A DNA stretch of 64,000 nucleotides from an uncultured Campylobacter sp. Lineage in GTDB: Bacteria > Campylobacterota > Campylobacteria > Campylobacterales > Campylobacteraceae. The stretch is from the NCBI RefSeq assembly GCF_937980635.1, contig NZ_CALJPG010000030.1, forward strand, positions 1 to 64,000, given 5' to 3'. A program made the translations under genes and the position numbers. Positions 17,776 through 26,029 of this stretch are shown piece after piece (the first letter of the stretch is position 1; every line of letters starts with the position of its first letter). The notes beneath the pieces were generated by a model that saw nothing but the letters and a program-made list of their open reading frames with translations, ran no database searches and had not been told where the DNA came from.

Positions 17776-18067
17776 CAAATTTGAGTCGCCGAGACCCGCA
17801 TCTCAAAAATGTTAAACTAAAAAACGTGCGGCGCGGTAGCGCCAAATTTAAACCTGCACGCAGTGCAGCAACCTCTCACGTCGTAGGGGTTGGGGATCGT
17901 TAAGGAGGAAGGGAGCTCTTTTGCTTCGGCTTTGCCTCGCAACTGCTAGCAGAGCGTAATTCAAGCCCCTTCCCCCTTAACAAGAAAGAGTAAATTTAAT
18001 GTGCAATACTAAATTTAACCAAACCAAATTTAACATTTTAAAGATTCAGGTCTCGGTGAGTAAATTT
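17776..18067. repeat. Structured repeat element B, shorter copy of element A
   Basis: About 290 bases, next to element A. The left end has GCCGAGACCCGCATCTC followed by AAAAATGTTAAA, and the right end (18028-18067) is its imperfect inverted copy, with TTTAACATTTTAAAGATTC and AGGTCTCGGTGAGTAAA. It shares with element A the exact 30-base segment (17911-17940 here, 17531-17560 there), an ACCTCTCACGT segment (17871-17881; 17422-17432) and CTGCTAGCAGAG (17943-17954; 17615-17626). It has no protein frame. Presence of two copies in tandem argues for duplication or repeated insertion. Confidence 0.6.
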
Positions 18068-18147
18068 TACGCTTTTACGCCTTTTACGTCAAGCGAGCGA
18101 TCTCGGAAGCGATTAATCCGCTAAAGCGCAAATTCTCTAAAATTTGA

Positions 18148-18153
18148 TAGAAT
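18148..18153 (+). promoter_or_regulatory. Extended -10 promoter element for the PAP2-phosphatase gene
   Basis: AAATTTGATAGAATTA contains TAGAAT with an upstream TTTGA, ending about 17 bases before the chosen ATG. The same arrangement precedes cysQ at 58138. It suggests that the gene after the repeat elements has its own promoter. Confidence 0.5.
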
Positions 18154-18170
18154 TAGCAAAAAAGGCAAAA

Positions 18171-19463
18171 ATGAAAACAAAACCGTTTTTATCGCAGCTG
18201 GCCGCGCAGATAATCGCGACGCTGTTTTTTATCGCTTTTCCTCTGCAAATGTCGTGGGAGAAGCCCGCAGTTTCGGGCCTTAGCGGCTTTTTGTTCTCAA
18301 GCCTGGCCGCTTTTGACCTCCCGTTTAATCAAGCCCCGTCGCTGCACATCATACTTTGCGTCGTGGTGGGCGCTTTTTACCTTCGCAAGGCGCGCGCGGT
18401 TTGGCTTAAGGCGGCGCTTGTCACGTGGTTTGCGCTCATCGGCCTTAGCGTACTGACCACGTATCAGCACCATTTTATCGACATTCCTACGGGGCTGGCC
18501 GCGGGATGCCTCGTGCTACTGATTCGCCCGCTAGAGGGCGCGCCGCTTAGATTTGTCATGGCTAGGGAGGCCGCGCGCTACAAATGGGCGGCGCTATATC
18601 TGGGGCTTGCGTTTTTGACGCTTTTTGCGGCGATTTTGGGAGCTAAAATTTGGGGCGCGTGGATGCTGTGGCTATCGTGGGCGAGCCTTAGTTTCGCGCT
18701 GGTTGCTTGCGGTTACGCGTTTTTGGGCGCGGGAGTTTTTGCTAAAAACGGGCAAGGCCGTCACGCTTTCGCGGCCAAAGCTTTACTTTTCCCGTATTTT
18801 TGCGTCGCGCGGTTAAATGCGCTTTTTTGGCTGCGCGGACGCCGGCTTTCAGACGAGATTTTGCCAGGGCTCTATCTAGGCTCGGTTAAGGAGGCGGGCA
18901 AATTTGACGCGGTGCTAGATCTCGCGGCCGAGTTTGAGCGGCCTGGCGGCGCGCAAATTTACGCGAGCCTGCCTATGCTAGACATGATAACGCCGAGTGC
19001 GGACGAGCTAAAACGTGGCGCGGCCGAGCTTAAGCGGCTCGTAAAAAGGGTTCTTTGCGGCGGCGAAAATTTGCAGCAAAGGATGGAACTGGGATCAAAT
19101 TTTAGCGCCGAGGCAAACGGTTGCGCGCACGGGCGAGATTTTAAATTTAATGAGCAAGCGGACTCACGGGTAAATTTACAAACGCGCGGCTCGGCAAACG
19201 AAAACAAAAACGCCGAGGCGGAGCAAACTCTCGCGGACTCAAACGAACGAGCCGCCGAGATAAACAGTAAAAAGGTGCTGGTCTGCTGCGCGCTGGGCTA
19301 CGGCAGGAGCTCGTCGGTGCTGCTTGCTTGGCTGGTGATTTACGCGGGACTGGGCTTTGACGAGGCGCTAAATTTACTAAAATCTCGCCGCGAAAAGATC
19401 GCGGTCGCTAGCTCGCTGCGCAAGCTGATAGAGCAGATAGCCGTCCGCACCAGCGAAATTTGA
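18171..19463 (+). CDS. PAP2 - dual-specificity phosphatase fusion membrane protein (YnbD-like)
   Basis: 430 residues. The N-terminal half is a PAP2-type lipid phosphatase in the membrane, with residues PSLH (56-59) and the third motif TYQHHFIDIPTG with His100 and Asp104; hydrophobic helices follow to about 220. The C-terminal half is a dual-specificity (tyrosine-type) phosphatase with LYLGSVKEAGKFDAVLDLAAE and the CX5R loop Cys373-ALGYG-Arg379. Both halves together are the arrangement of E. coli YnbD. The frame is open to a TTG nine codons upstream, but the ATG at 18171 has AAAGGC before it. Residues about 298-366, between the DSP core and the CX5R loop, are a low-complexity insert. Likely substrates are phosphorylated lipids such as a PGP-like product of the cluster's transferase (inference). 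Confidence 0.87.
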   Translation: MKTKPFLSQLAAQIIATLFFIAFPLQMSWEKPAVSGLSGFLFSSLAAFDLPFNQAPSLHIILCVVVGAFYLRKARAVWLKAALVTWFALIGLSVLTTYQHHFIDIPTGLAAGCLVLLIRPLEGAPLRFVMAREAARYKWAALYLGLAFLTLFAAILGAKIWGAWMLWLSWASLSFALVACGYAFLGAGVFAKNGQGRHAFAAKALLFPYFCVARLNALFWLRGRRLSDEILPGLYLGSVKEAGKFDAVLDLAAEFERPGGAQIYASLPMLDMITPSADELKRGAAELKRLVKRVLCGGENLQQRMELGSNFSAEANGCAHGRDFKFNEQADSRVNLQTRGSANENKNAEAEQTLADSNERAAEINSKKVLVCCALGYGRSSSVLLAWLVIYAGLGFDEALNLLKSRREKIAVASSLRKLIEQIAVRTSEI

Positions 19464-19638
19464 AAGCGAAGTAAAGAAGCGGCAAATTTAAGCGCGAAAT
19501 AGGCGCAGGCTAAATTTGATCAAGTCCGGTTTGAGGGATCAAATTTAAAAAATCTGCTGGCTAAAAACAAGCGGCATTGCAAAATTCTCGGTGAAAACAA
19601 ACGGGAATTTAACCAAACGCCCAAAATGAGGAGAGAAA

Positions 19639-20091
19639 ATGACGAATGCGGAGCAAAACGAAAAATCGGTGCAAGGCGGGGAGCGCGAATACCGCCAAAG
19701 TACGGACAATAGAGCCTTGGCGCTGGTTACGGCTAGGTTTTTAGCAACGCATAGGCTGTTTTTCTTGTTAAATTTGCTTCAGTTTGCCGTCTGTTTTACG
19801 ATTTTTACTCATTTTGCCGTGATTATGGGCTTTTTGGCGGCTTTTGCGGCTCTGCTTTATCTGCACGTTAGGCTGCATTTTGATGCGCTTGTCTTTAGAG
19901 ATTTTGCGGAGGGGAGGCTTGATTGCGGCAAATTTGACGCGGCGCTTGCGGAGCTAAATTTAGTTAGCAAGTCGCCTAAAATCCGAGATATGAAAAGTCG
20001 CTGCGCGGGAGCTTTGCGGCTATATAAACTAACGGCCGCGCTTACTCTCATTGCCATCGTCGCGGCTTTGGCGGGTTACTATCTGAGCTAA
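19639..20091 (+). CDS. Small membrane protein of unknown function
   Basis: 150 residues with three hydrophobic segments (about 40-58, 60-75 and 130-149) and a charged stretch between the second and third. I recognise no family. The start has GAGGAG (gaggagagaaaATG), a strong ribosome site. It follows the PAP2-phosphatase gene by 175 bases on the same strand, so it may belong to the same lipid cluster. The N-terminal 25 residues are polar and carry many Gln and Glu. Confidence 0.6.
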   Translation: MTNAEQNEKSVQGGEREYRQSTDNRALALVTARFLATHRLFFLLNLLQFAVCFTIFTHFAVIMGFLAAFAALLYLHVRLHFDALVFRDFAEGRLDCGKFDAALAELNLVSKSPKIRDMKSRCAGALRLYKLTAALTLIAIVAALAGYYLS

Positions 20092-20405
20092 ATTTGCTTG
20101 CCCACTTAGACGGTTACGGAACGCCGATTTAGACGGCTGCGTCGGTTTGGCGCGCAAAATTCAACAACTGTTTTTCACGGCGAGATAAACGGGATAAAAT
20201 TGATTGCTTTTGCGGGCTATTTTTGTAGCGACTATTTTAAGCGATGAAACGGCAGTTAGTATCATCGGCGCACTGTATTCGAGCGATTTTAAATTTGACG
20301 ATTTCATCGGTATTTTAAAATTTCAAAGCATAAAAAAATCCAGTGCAAAAAGACGAAATAGACAATCGAGCAAGTTTAGTCGGGGCAAAATATACGAATT
20401 TCCTT
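20092..20405. other. Gene-free stretch between convergent genes
   Basis: About 310 bases between the small membrane protein and murB, which face each other. A short plus-strand frame (20204-20437) uses a weak start and runs into murB on the other strand, so I do not accept it. No hairpin with a T run is evident. Confidence 0.4.
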
Positions 20406-21197
20406 TTATAGCACCACGACCTCGGTTTCCAGTTTAATACCAAATTCCTCAAAAACGCGGCTTTGCGCTAAATTTATGAGTGCAATCACGTCTTCAAAGC
20501 TCGCGCTGCCGAAATTTATGATGAAATTGGCATGTTGCTCGCTAAATTTCGCCCCGCCGATCGCGTGGCCTTTAAGCCCTGCCGCTTCGATCAGCCTGCC
20601 CGCGGCGTCATTCGGCGGATTTTTAAAGCAGCTTCCAAAGCTTGCCCCCTTTGGCTGGTTGGCGCGTTTGGTGGCGAAATCCGCGGCGAGCGAGACGTCA
20701 AAGCCGCGCGAAATTTTAAACTCGGCGCCCAAAATCGGCTCCTCGATCCCGCTTCTTCGGTAGCCGAAGCTTATCTGCTCGCGCTCCACCCAGCCGCGAG
20801 CCAGGCGCACGGCAAGCAGGCTATCGCTAATGCTCGCGCCGGCGAGCCCTGCGTTCATATTGATTAGCCCGCCGAGCTGGCCCGGGATGTTTCGCAAAAA
20901 CTCAAAGCCGCCGATGTTTTGTTTTTTGGCGAAATTATAAATTTTGCCTGATTTCGTCGCAGCCCCGATGCTAAGGATATCGCCGCTTAAGCTTATGCGA
21001 TCGAACTCCTCGCTTAGCATCGCAAGGTGTGGCGGCGCGGGCGAGATGAGCAGATTATTGCCGCCGCCGATGATCGCGCGCTCGCGGATACTCTCAAACT
21101 CCGCAAAATCGGCCTCGTCCTTTAAAATTTGCACCGCAAAGCTCCCGCCTATACGCACGGAGGTGTATTTGCTAAAATCTATCTGCTTTGTTTTCAA
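20406..21197 (-). CDS. murB: UDP-N-acetylenolpyruvoylglucosamine reductase
   Basis: FAD enzyme that reduces UDP-GlcNAc-enolpyruvate to UDP-MurNAc in peptidoglycan synthesis. The motifs are TSVRIGGSF, IIGGGNNLLISP, NIPGQLGGLINMNAG, SFGYRRSGI (active-site Tyr/Arg region), GASFGSCFKNP (the active-site Ser) and AGRLIEAAGLKGHAIGGAKFSEQHANFIIN. The 263 residues correspond to the shorter epsilonproteobacterial form. It stands alone on the minus strand. Confidence 0.95.
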   Translation of the reverse strand: MKTKQIDFSKYTSVRIGGSFAVQILKDEADFAEFESIRERAIIGGGNNLLISPAPPHLAMLSEEFDRISLSGDILSIGAATKSGKIYNFAKKQNIGGFEFLRNIPGQLGGLINMNAGLAGASISDSLLAVRLARGWVEREQISFGYRRSGIEEPILGAEFKISRGFDVSLAADFATKRANQPKGASFGSCFKNPPNDAAGRLIEAAGLKGHAIGGAKFSEQHANFIINFGSASFEDVIALINLAQSRVFEEFGIKLETEVVVL

Positions 21198-21770
21198 AAT
21201 TTTGCCTTTTAAATTTCATTTCTAAATTTCGCGCTTGCCGCTCCCCCGTATCGTTTTAAAATTTAGCGATACCGCCGCACCATAGTGCAAAAGACGAACG
21301 CTATTTCAAAATTTAGCTCGCTTTCGATACGTTTTCAGCGGCGCGCTACGTCACACGCGCAGCTCGCACCCTGCGGCATAAAATACATCCGTGCAATGTA
21401 CCTCCGCGTATAAAATTTCATCGCCGCGTAGCCGTAAATTTGAGGCGAAATATCGCGCGGCGAAAAATAACGCCACAGCAGGCGGTCGATTGGCGCAGCT
21501 TGGCGGCGATCCGCGGCAAGTTTGACGTTAAATTTGCGCGCAAATTTAAATCCACGTCGCCCTCTACGGCTAAATTTCAAAAGCGGATTACCGCACGTCA
21601 AAAACGAGATAAAATTCTACCGCGCGCCTGCCTTTACGCCGAAGTAAAATTTTCGCCGAGGCGCAAACCCCTTAATGCCTAGAAATTTAGCCGAAACGAA
21701 GGGGCAGTGTTCCGAGCAAAATCAGCCGAAGCAAGGCTAAATTTCAGCTAAATTTTAACCTCGCCCGGCC
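21198..21770. other. Gene-free stretch between mqnD and murB
   Basis: About 570 bases dense in AAATTT words. Frames on both strands (plus 21440-21682, minus 21335-21601) have low-complexity products and no ribosome site or family motif. I see no clear RNA gene. The part nearest murB (21198-21260) presumably holds its promoter. Confidence 0.4.
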
Positions 21771-22667
21771 CTACATTGGGTTTTGCCCGCCGCAGTCCGC
21801 AAAGCGGATCTCGTTATATTCGCGCGGGATAAAATTCTCCTGCGCGCTAAGCGGCGCAGGGTAAAAACCGCGCTCGTAACCAAGCTCAAACAGCCTATCC
21901 ACCGCCCTTATCTGCGCATGCGAAAGCTCGATCGAGGCCTCGTTGGCATAAAGGCTCAGATATTTTTCGAGCTTTGCATCGTCCACGCGGATGAGATTTC
22001 GCTCCATCAGCATGTGCGACAAAAACGGCTTATGCGCGGTGGCGATGCGTACGCCCTCCGTTAGCACGCGCTCGCACTCGATGGCGTCCGTTATCGGCAG
22101 GCTGCGGCGAACCGCCATGCCTCCCAGCGGCAGCGGTAAATTTTCGCCCGCTAGCTCGCTCCAGATATCCCAGATCTCGCGCTCCACGCAAAGCTCGTCC
22201 GAAAAGTCCAAAATGCTCTCGTGTATCAGCACGCCCGCGTCCACCTCGCCGCTTAAAACCGCACTCTCGATTTCTAGGAAATTTTTATAAACTATGCGCG
22301 CCTGCGGGTATGCCATGCGAAAAAGCAGGGCATTGGTCGTGTGTTTGCCGCTTAGCGCAACCTTGAAATTCTGCTTTAAAACCGCGCCCTTTTTCTTAAC
22401 CAGCTTTGGCCCATAACCCTCGCCGAAGCTCACCGCCGTGCGCAAAAGCGCGTATTCGCCCGCTATCAGCGGATATAGCGCGAAGCTAATCGCCGTGGCC
22501 TCGTAAGTGCCCTTTAGCGCCTCGTCGTTTAGGCTCTGGATATCAAGCGCCGTTGCGCTAAATTTTAGATTTTTGGAGCTCACCCAACCAAAATCAATCG
22601 CCTTATACATAAAAATATCGTCGGCGTCGGGCGAATGGGCGACGTTTATATGCTTAAAAATCTTCAA
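21771..22667 (-). CDS. mqnD: 1,4-dihydroxy-6-naphthoate synthase (futalosine pathway)
   Basis: Cleaves cyclic dehypoxanthine futalosine to 1,4-dihydroxy-6-naphthoate in the alternative menaquinone route used by Campylobacter and Helicobacter. The periplasmic-binding-protein-like fold begins VAHSPDADDIFMYKAIDFG, the MqnD hallmark. YEATAISFALYPLIAGEYALL, SFGEGYGPKLV, ALSGKHTTNALLF and DAGVLIHESILDF follow. At 298 residues it is full length. It is alone on the minus strand; recA starts 280 bases away on the other strand. Confidence 0.9.
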   Translation of the reverse strand: MKIFKHINVAHSPDADDIFMYKAIDFGWVSSKNLKFSATALDIQSLNDEALKGTYEATAISFALYPLIAGEYALLRTAVSFGEGYGPKLVKKKGAVLKQNFKVALSGKHTTNALLFRMAYPQARIVYKNFLEIESAVLSGEVDAGVLIHESILDFSDELCVEREIWDIWSELAGENLPLPLGGMAVRRSLPITDAIECERVLTEGVRIATAHKPFLSHMLMERNLIRVDDAKLEKYLSLYANEASIELSHAQIRAVDRLFELGYERGFYPAPLSAQENFIPREYNEIRFADCGGQNPM

Positions 22668-22948
22668 ATTTAATCCTTTTTGCTCCGCTTTAAATTTCGC
22701 GCGCGGCTAAATTGCGAAATTATAGTAAATTTTTGCTACAACCCTCATAAAAATGCGGAATTTATAAAGAAAAACGTGAAAAACAGAGTCTGTTTAAAAG
22801 GCTAAATTTAATGCTCTCCGCTCGCCCTGCAGAACTTTTTGCGCTCCTTAAAAATTTCAAATTCCGATGCCGCGCCGAATTTAGGCGAATAATCAAAAAT
22901 TCATTTCAAATTTGGTAAAATCAAATGAATTTATTTTTAAGGAAAAAC

Positions 22949-23992
22949 ATGGACGAGGGAAAGAAAAAGACGCTGGATGCGGCGCTAAAATCGATCGACA
23001 AAGCTTTCGGCAAGGGCACGCTCGTACGACTAGGCGACAAGCAGGTCGAGCCGATAGACGCCATCTCTACGGGCTCTGTGGGGCTCGACATCGCGCTTGG
23101 CATCGGCGGCGTGCCGAAGGGGCGTATCATCGAGGTTTACGGGCCGGAGAGCTCGGGAAAGACGACGCTTACGCTTCACATCATCGCCGAGTGCCAAAAG
23201 GCGGGCGGAATTTGCGCATTCGTGGACGCCGAACACGCGCTGGACGTTAAATACGCTTCAAATTTAGGCGTCGATACCGACAATCTCTACGTCAGTCAGC
23301 CCGACTTCGGCGAGCAGGCGCTCGACATCGTAGAGACCCTAGCAAAAAGCGGCGCGATCGATCTTATCGTCGTAGATAGCGTCGCTGCGCTCACGCCGAA
23401 AAATGAGATCGAGGGCGATATGGGCGATCAACACGTGGGGCTTCAGGCGCGACTTATGAGCCAAGCGCTGCGCAAGCTCGCGGGCGTCGTGCACAAGATG
23501 AACACGACGGTAATCTTTATCAACCAAATCCGTATGAAGATCGGCACGATGGGCTACGGCACGCCAGAGACGACGACCGGCGGCAATGCGCTTAAATTTT
23601 ACGCTTCGGTGCGCATCGACATACGTAAGATCGCTACTTTGAAACAAAACGAAGAGAGCATCGGCAACCGTGCCAAGGTCAAGGTCGTGAAAAACAAGGT
23701 GGCGCCTCCGTTTAAGATCGCGGAATTTGACATAATGTTCGGCAAGGGTATCAGCAAAGTGGGCGAGCTGATTGATTACGGCGTCAAGCTCGACATCGTC
23801 GATAAAAGCGGCGCGTGGTTCAGCTACGGCGATACAAAGCTGGGTCAAGGGCGCGAAAACGCTAAAGTATATCTTGAGAACAATCCCGCTGTCGCCGAAG
23901 AGATCACGGCAAAGATCCGCGAGCAGATGGGTAGCGTAAATTTCAGCGCAGACGCGGACGATGAAGAAAATTTACAAAGTGGAGATGAATGA
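22949..23992 (+). CDS. recA: Recombinase RecA
   Basis: Strand exchange and SOS co-protease. Walker A GPESSGKT is at 65-72; the DNA-binding loop regions GDQHVGLQARLMSQALRKL and INQIRMKIGTMGYGTPETTTGGNALKFYASVR are typical. An upstream in-frame ATG exists at 22925, but TTTTTAAGGAAAAAC places the ribosome site directly before the ATG at 22949, giving 347 residues as in other Campylobacter. A -10-like TGGTAAAAT lies at 22915-22923. It overlaps eno (ATGA), the usual recA-eno pair of this genus. Confidence 0.98.
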   Translation: MDEGKKKTLDAALKSIDKAFGKGTLVRLGDKQVEPIDAISTGSVGLDIALGIGGVPKGRIIEVYGPESSGKTTLTLHIIAECQKAGGICAFVDAEHALDVKYASNLGVDTDNLYVSQPDFGEQALDIVETLAKSGAIDLIVVDSVAALTPKNEIEGDMGDQHVGLQARLMSQALRKLAGVVHKMNTTVIFINQIRMKIGTMGYGTPETTTGGNALKFYASVRIDIRKIATLKQNEESIGNRAKVKVVKNKVAPPFKIAEFDIMFGKGISKVGELIDYGVKLDIVDKSGAWFSYGDTKLGQGRENAKVYLENNPAVAEEITAKIREQMGSVNFSADADDEENLQSGDE

Positions 23993-25242
23993 TGATTTAT
24001 ATCGAAGATGTTTATGCGATAGAAGTACTTGACAGCCGCGGCAATCCGACCGTGAAGGCGACCGTGGCTCTAAGCGACGGTACAATGGCAAGTGCGATAG
24101 TGCCAAGCGGTGCAAGCACGGGCAAACGAGAGGCGCTGGAGCTTCGCGACAAAGACAAAAGATACTGCGGCAAGGGCGTGCTAAAGGCGGTAGAAAACGT
24201 AAATTCGCAGATCGCCGAAGCCGTGATCGGACTGGATGCCTTCGATCAAAAGGCGCTTGACGATGAGATGAGGGAGCTTGACGGCACCGATAACTACTCA
24301 AATTTGGGCGCAAATGCGGTGCTTGGCGTATCTATGGCGGTAGCGCGCGCGGCTGCCAAAAGCCTTGACGTGCCTTTGTACCGCTACCTAGGTGGCGCAA
24401 ACGCTAGCGTACTACCCGTGCCGATGTTTAATATCATCAACGGCGGCGCGCACGCGAACAACAGCGTAGATTTTCAAGAATTTATGATTATGCCGTTTGG
24501 ATTTGATAAATTTAGCGACGCGCTGCGAGCAGCGAGCGAAATTTACCACACGCTAAAAGGCCTGCTAAACGCAGCCGGCCACAGCACGGCAGTGGGCGAC
24601 GAGGGCGGATTTGCGCCGAATTTAAACGATAACGAAGAGCCGATCAAACTCATCATGCAAGCTATCGAAAAAGCAGGCTACAAAGCAGGCGAGCAGATCA
24701 AGCTAGCCCTTGACGTGGCTGCCAGCGAGCTGTACGAAAACGGCAAATATAAACTAGAAGGCAAGGAATTTAGCAGCGAAGAGCTGATCGAGCGATACGC
24801 GCAACTTTGCGAGAAGTATCCGATATTTTCGATCGAGGACGGCCTAAGCGAGGACGACTGGGCGGGCTGGGCGAAGCTAACTAGCAAACTTGGCGCTAAA
24901 GTACAGCTCGTGGGCGACGATCTATTTGTAACGAACGAGAAAATTTTACGCGAAGGCATCGCCAAAGGCGTAGGCAACGCGATCCTAATAAAACCAAATC
25001 AAATCGGCACCGTCAGCCAAACCATGCAGACGATCCGCCTAGCTCAGCGCAAAGGCTACCGCTGCGTGATGAGCCACAGAAGCGGCGAGAGCGAGGATAG
25101 CTTTATCGCGGACTTCGCCGTCGCGATGAATACGGGCCAAATCAAAACGGGCGCGACCGCCAGAAGCGAACGCAACGCCAAATACAACCGCCTGCTTGAG
25201 ATCGAGCGCGAAACGGACGAGTTTTTGGGAAGCCGAATTTAA
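23989..25242 (+). CDS. eno: Enolase
   Basis: Interconverts 2-phosphoglycerate and phosphoenolpyruvate. The blocks are LDSRGNPTVKATV, SGASTGKREALELRD, INGGAHANNSVDFQEFMIMP, GDEGGFAPNL (catalytic Glu), the Mg ligands in LALDVAASE, SIEDGL and LVGDDLFVT, the catalytic Lys in LIKPNQIGT and the loop SHRSGESED. Its 417 residues are full length. The start could be either of two adjacent ATGs (23989 or 23992); the first overlaps the recA stop. Confidence 0.97.
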   Translation: MMIYIEDVYAIEVLDSRGNPTVKATVALSDGTMASAIVPSGASTGKREALELRDKDKRYCGKGVLKAVENVNSQIAEAVIGLDAFDQKALDDEMRELDGTDNYSNLGANAVLGVSMAVARAAAKSLDVPLYRYLGGANASVLPVPMFNIINGGAHANNSVDFQEFMIMPFGFDKFSDALRAASEIYHTLKGLLNAAGHSTAVGDEGGFAPNLNDNEEPIKLIMQAIEKAGYKAGEQIKLALDVAASELYENGKYKLEGKEFSSEELIERYAQLCEKYPIFSIEDGLSEDDWAGWAKLTSKLGAKVQLVGDDLFVTNEKILREGIAKGVGNAILIKPNQIGTVSQTMQTIRLAQRKGYRCVMSHRSGESEDSFIADFAVAMNTGQIKTGATARSERNAKYNRLLEIERETDEFLGSRI

Positions 25243-25243
25243 A

Positions 25244-26029
25244 ATGTTTTTTAAAAAAAAGTCCAAGCGGGGCTTAAAAGGCGGCGCGCAGCGCCCCTAT
25301 GCGGACGGAGCGGATTATACGGACACGCAAGGCAGATATTCAGACGCAGACTTTGACGAGGACGATTTTTTTGACGATGATGAATTTTATAGCGATGAAA
25401 ATTTTAGCGGAGGTTTTAGCGCGGTAGGGGCTGGCTTCCGCAAAAATCGCAACGGAACCTCACACGGCGTAGACGAAACAGGCTCTGCCTCTGATGCTAC
25501 AGGCGGCGGCTCTAATTTAAGCAGCAAAAGCTCTGCTGCAAGCGGAAACTACGAAGGCAGCGCGCAAACAGACGCGGGCTTTTACAGCACGGAATTTATT
25601 GGGGGCGGCGATTTAAAGAATGCAGAATTATACGCGAAAGAAAACTACTTCCCAAACGACGCGGGCTTTGCGGCACAAGACATAAATTCTGCCACGCAAG
25701 GTTTTTCTTTTATGCCGCAAAACGCAGATCCTGCCGCTAAAAAAGCTTCAAAGAAGCGTAAAAATTTAAAAGAACGGCTGAATTTTATCAATCCGTTTTC
25801 GCCGCTTAAACAGATTTTTGCAGCTCTTGCGCTGATCGTCTGCGTCGTTTTTGCGGGCATCTTCGTGGGTGACGTGCTGTTTGGCAAGCGATCGTTTGAA
25901 GTGCTACGCCAGCTGCAAAAAGAAAAGGCGTTTTTATTCACCGACGTTGAGCGGCTAAAAGAGGAAAACGCCGAACTGCAAAAGCTTTATTTAGAGCGTC
26001 GCTCGCTCGATCCGGACCTTAAAAAATGA
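25244..26029 (+). CDS. FtsB/DivIC-like septum formation initiator with a long acidic N-terminal tail
   Basis: 261 residues. Only the C-terminal third is FtsB-like: a transmembrane helix (about 188-208) followed by a coiled coil, LRQLQKEKAFLFTDVERLKEENAELQKLY. In C. jejuni the gene in this position after recA-eno is such a protein. The first ~170 residues are unusual: DDDE-, Gly-, Ser- and Asn-rich and low in complexity, presumably disordered in the cytoplasm. The frame is open back into eno, but the ATG at 25244, two bases after the eno stop, gives the plausible start. It overlaps the next gene by four bases. A role in the divisome is inferred from fold and context. Confidence 0.72.
   Translation: MFFKKKSKRGLKGGAQRPYADGADYTDTQGRYSDADFDEDDFFDDDEFYSDENFSGGFSAVGAGFRKNRNGTSHGVDETGSASDATGGGSNLSSKSSAASGNYEGSAQTDAGFYSTEFIGGGDLKNAELYAKENYFPNDAGFAAQDINSATQGFSFMPQNADPAAKKASKKRKNLKERLNFINPFSPLKQIFAALALIVCVVFAGIFVGDVLFGKRSFEVLRQLQKEKAFLFTDVERLKEENAELQKLYLERRSLDPDLKK

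Noticed and set aside
17316..18067. Insertion sequence with a transposase
   Set aside because: Inverted ends are present, but there is no transposase frame inside; at most a non-autonomous element.
20204..20437. Plus-strand frame of 77 codons entering murB
   Set aside because: Weak start, low-complexity end, overlaps the 3' end of murB on the opposite strand.
21335..21682. Frames on both strands between mqnD and murB
   Set aside because: Basic, low-complexity products driven by AAATTT words; no initiation site.
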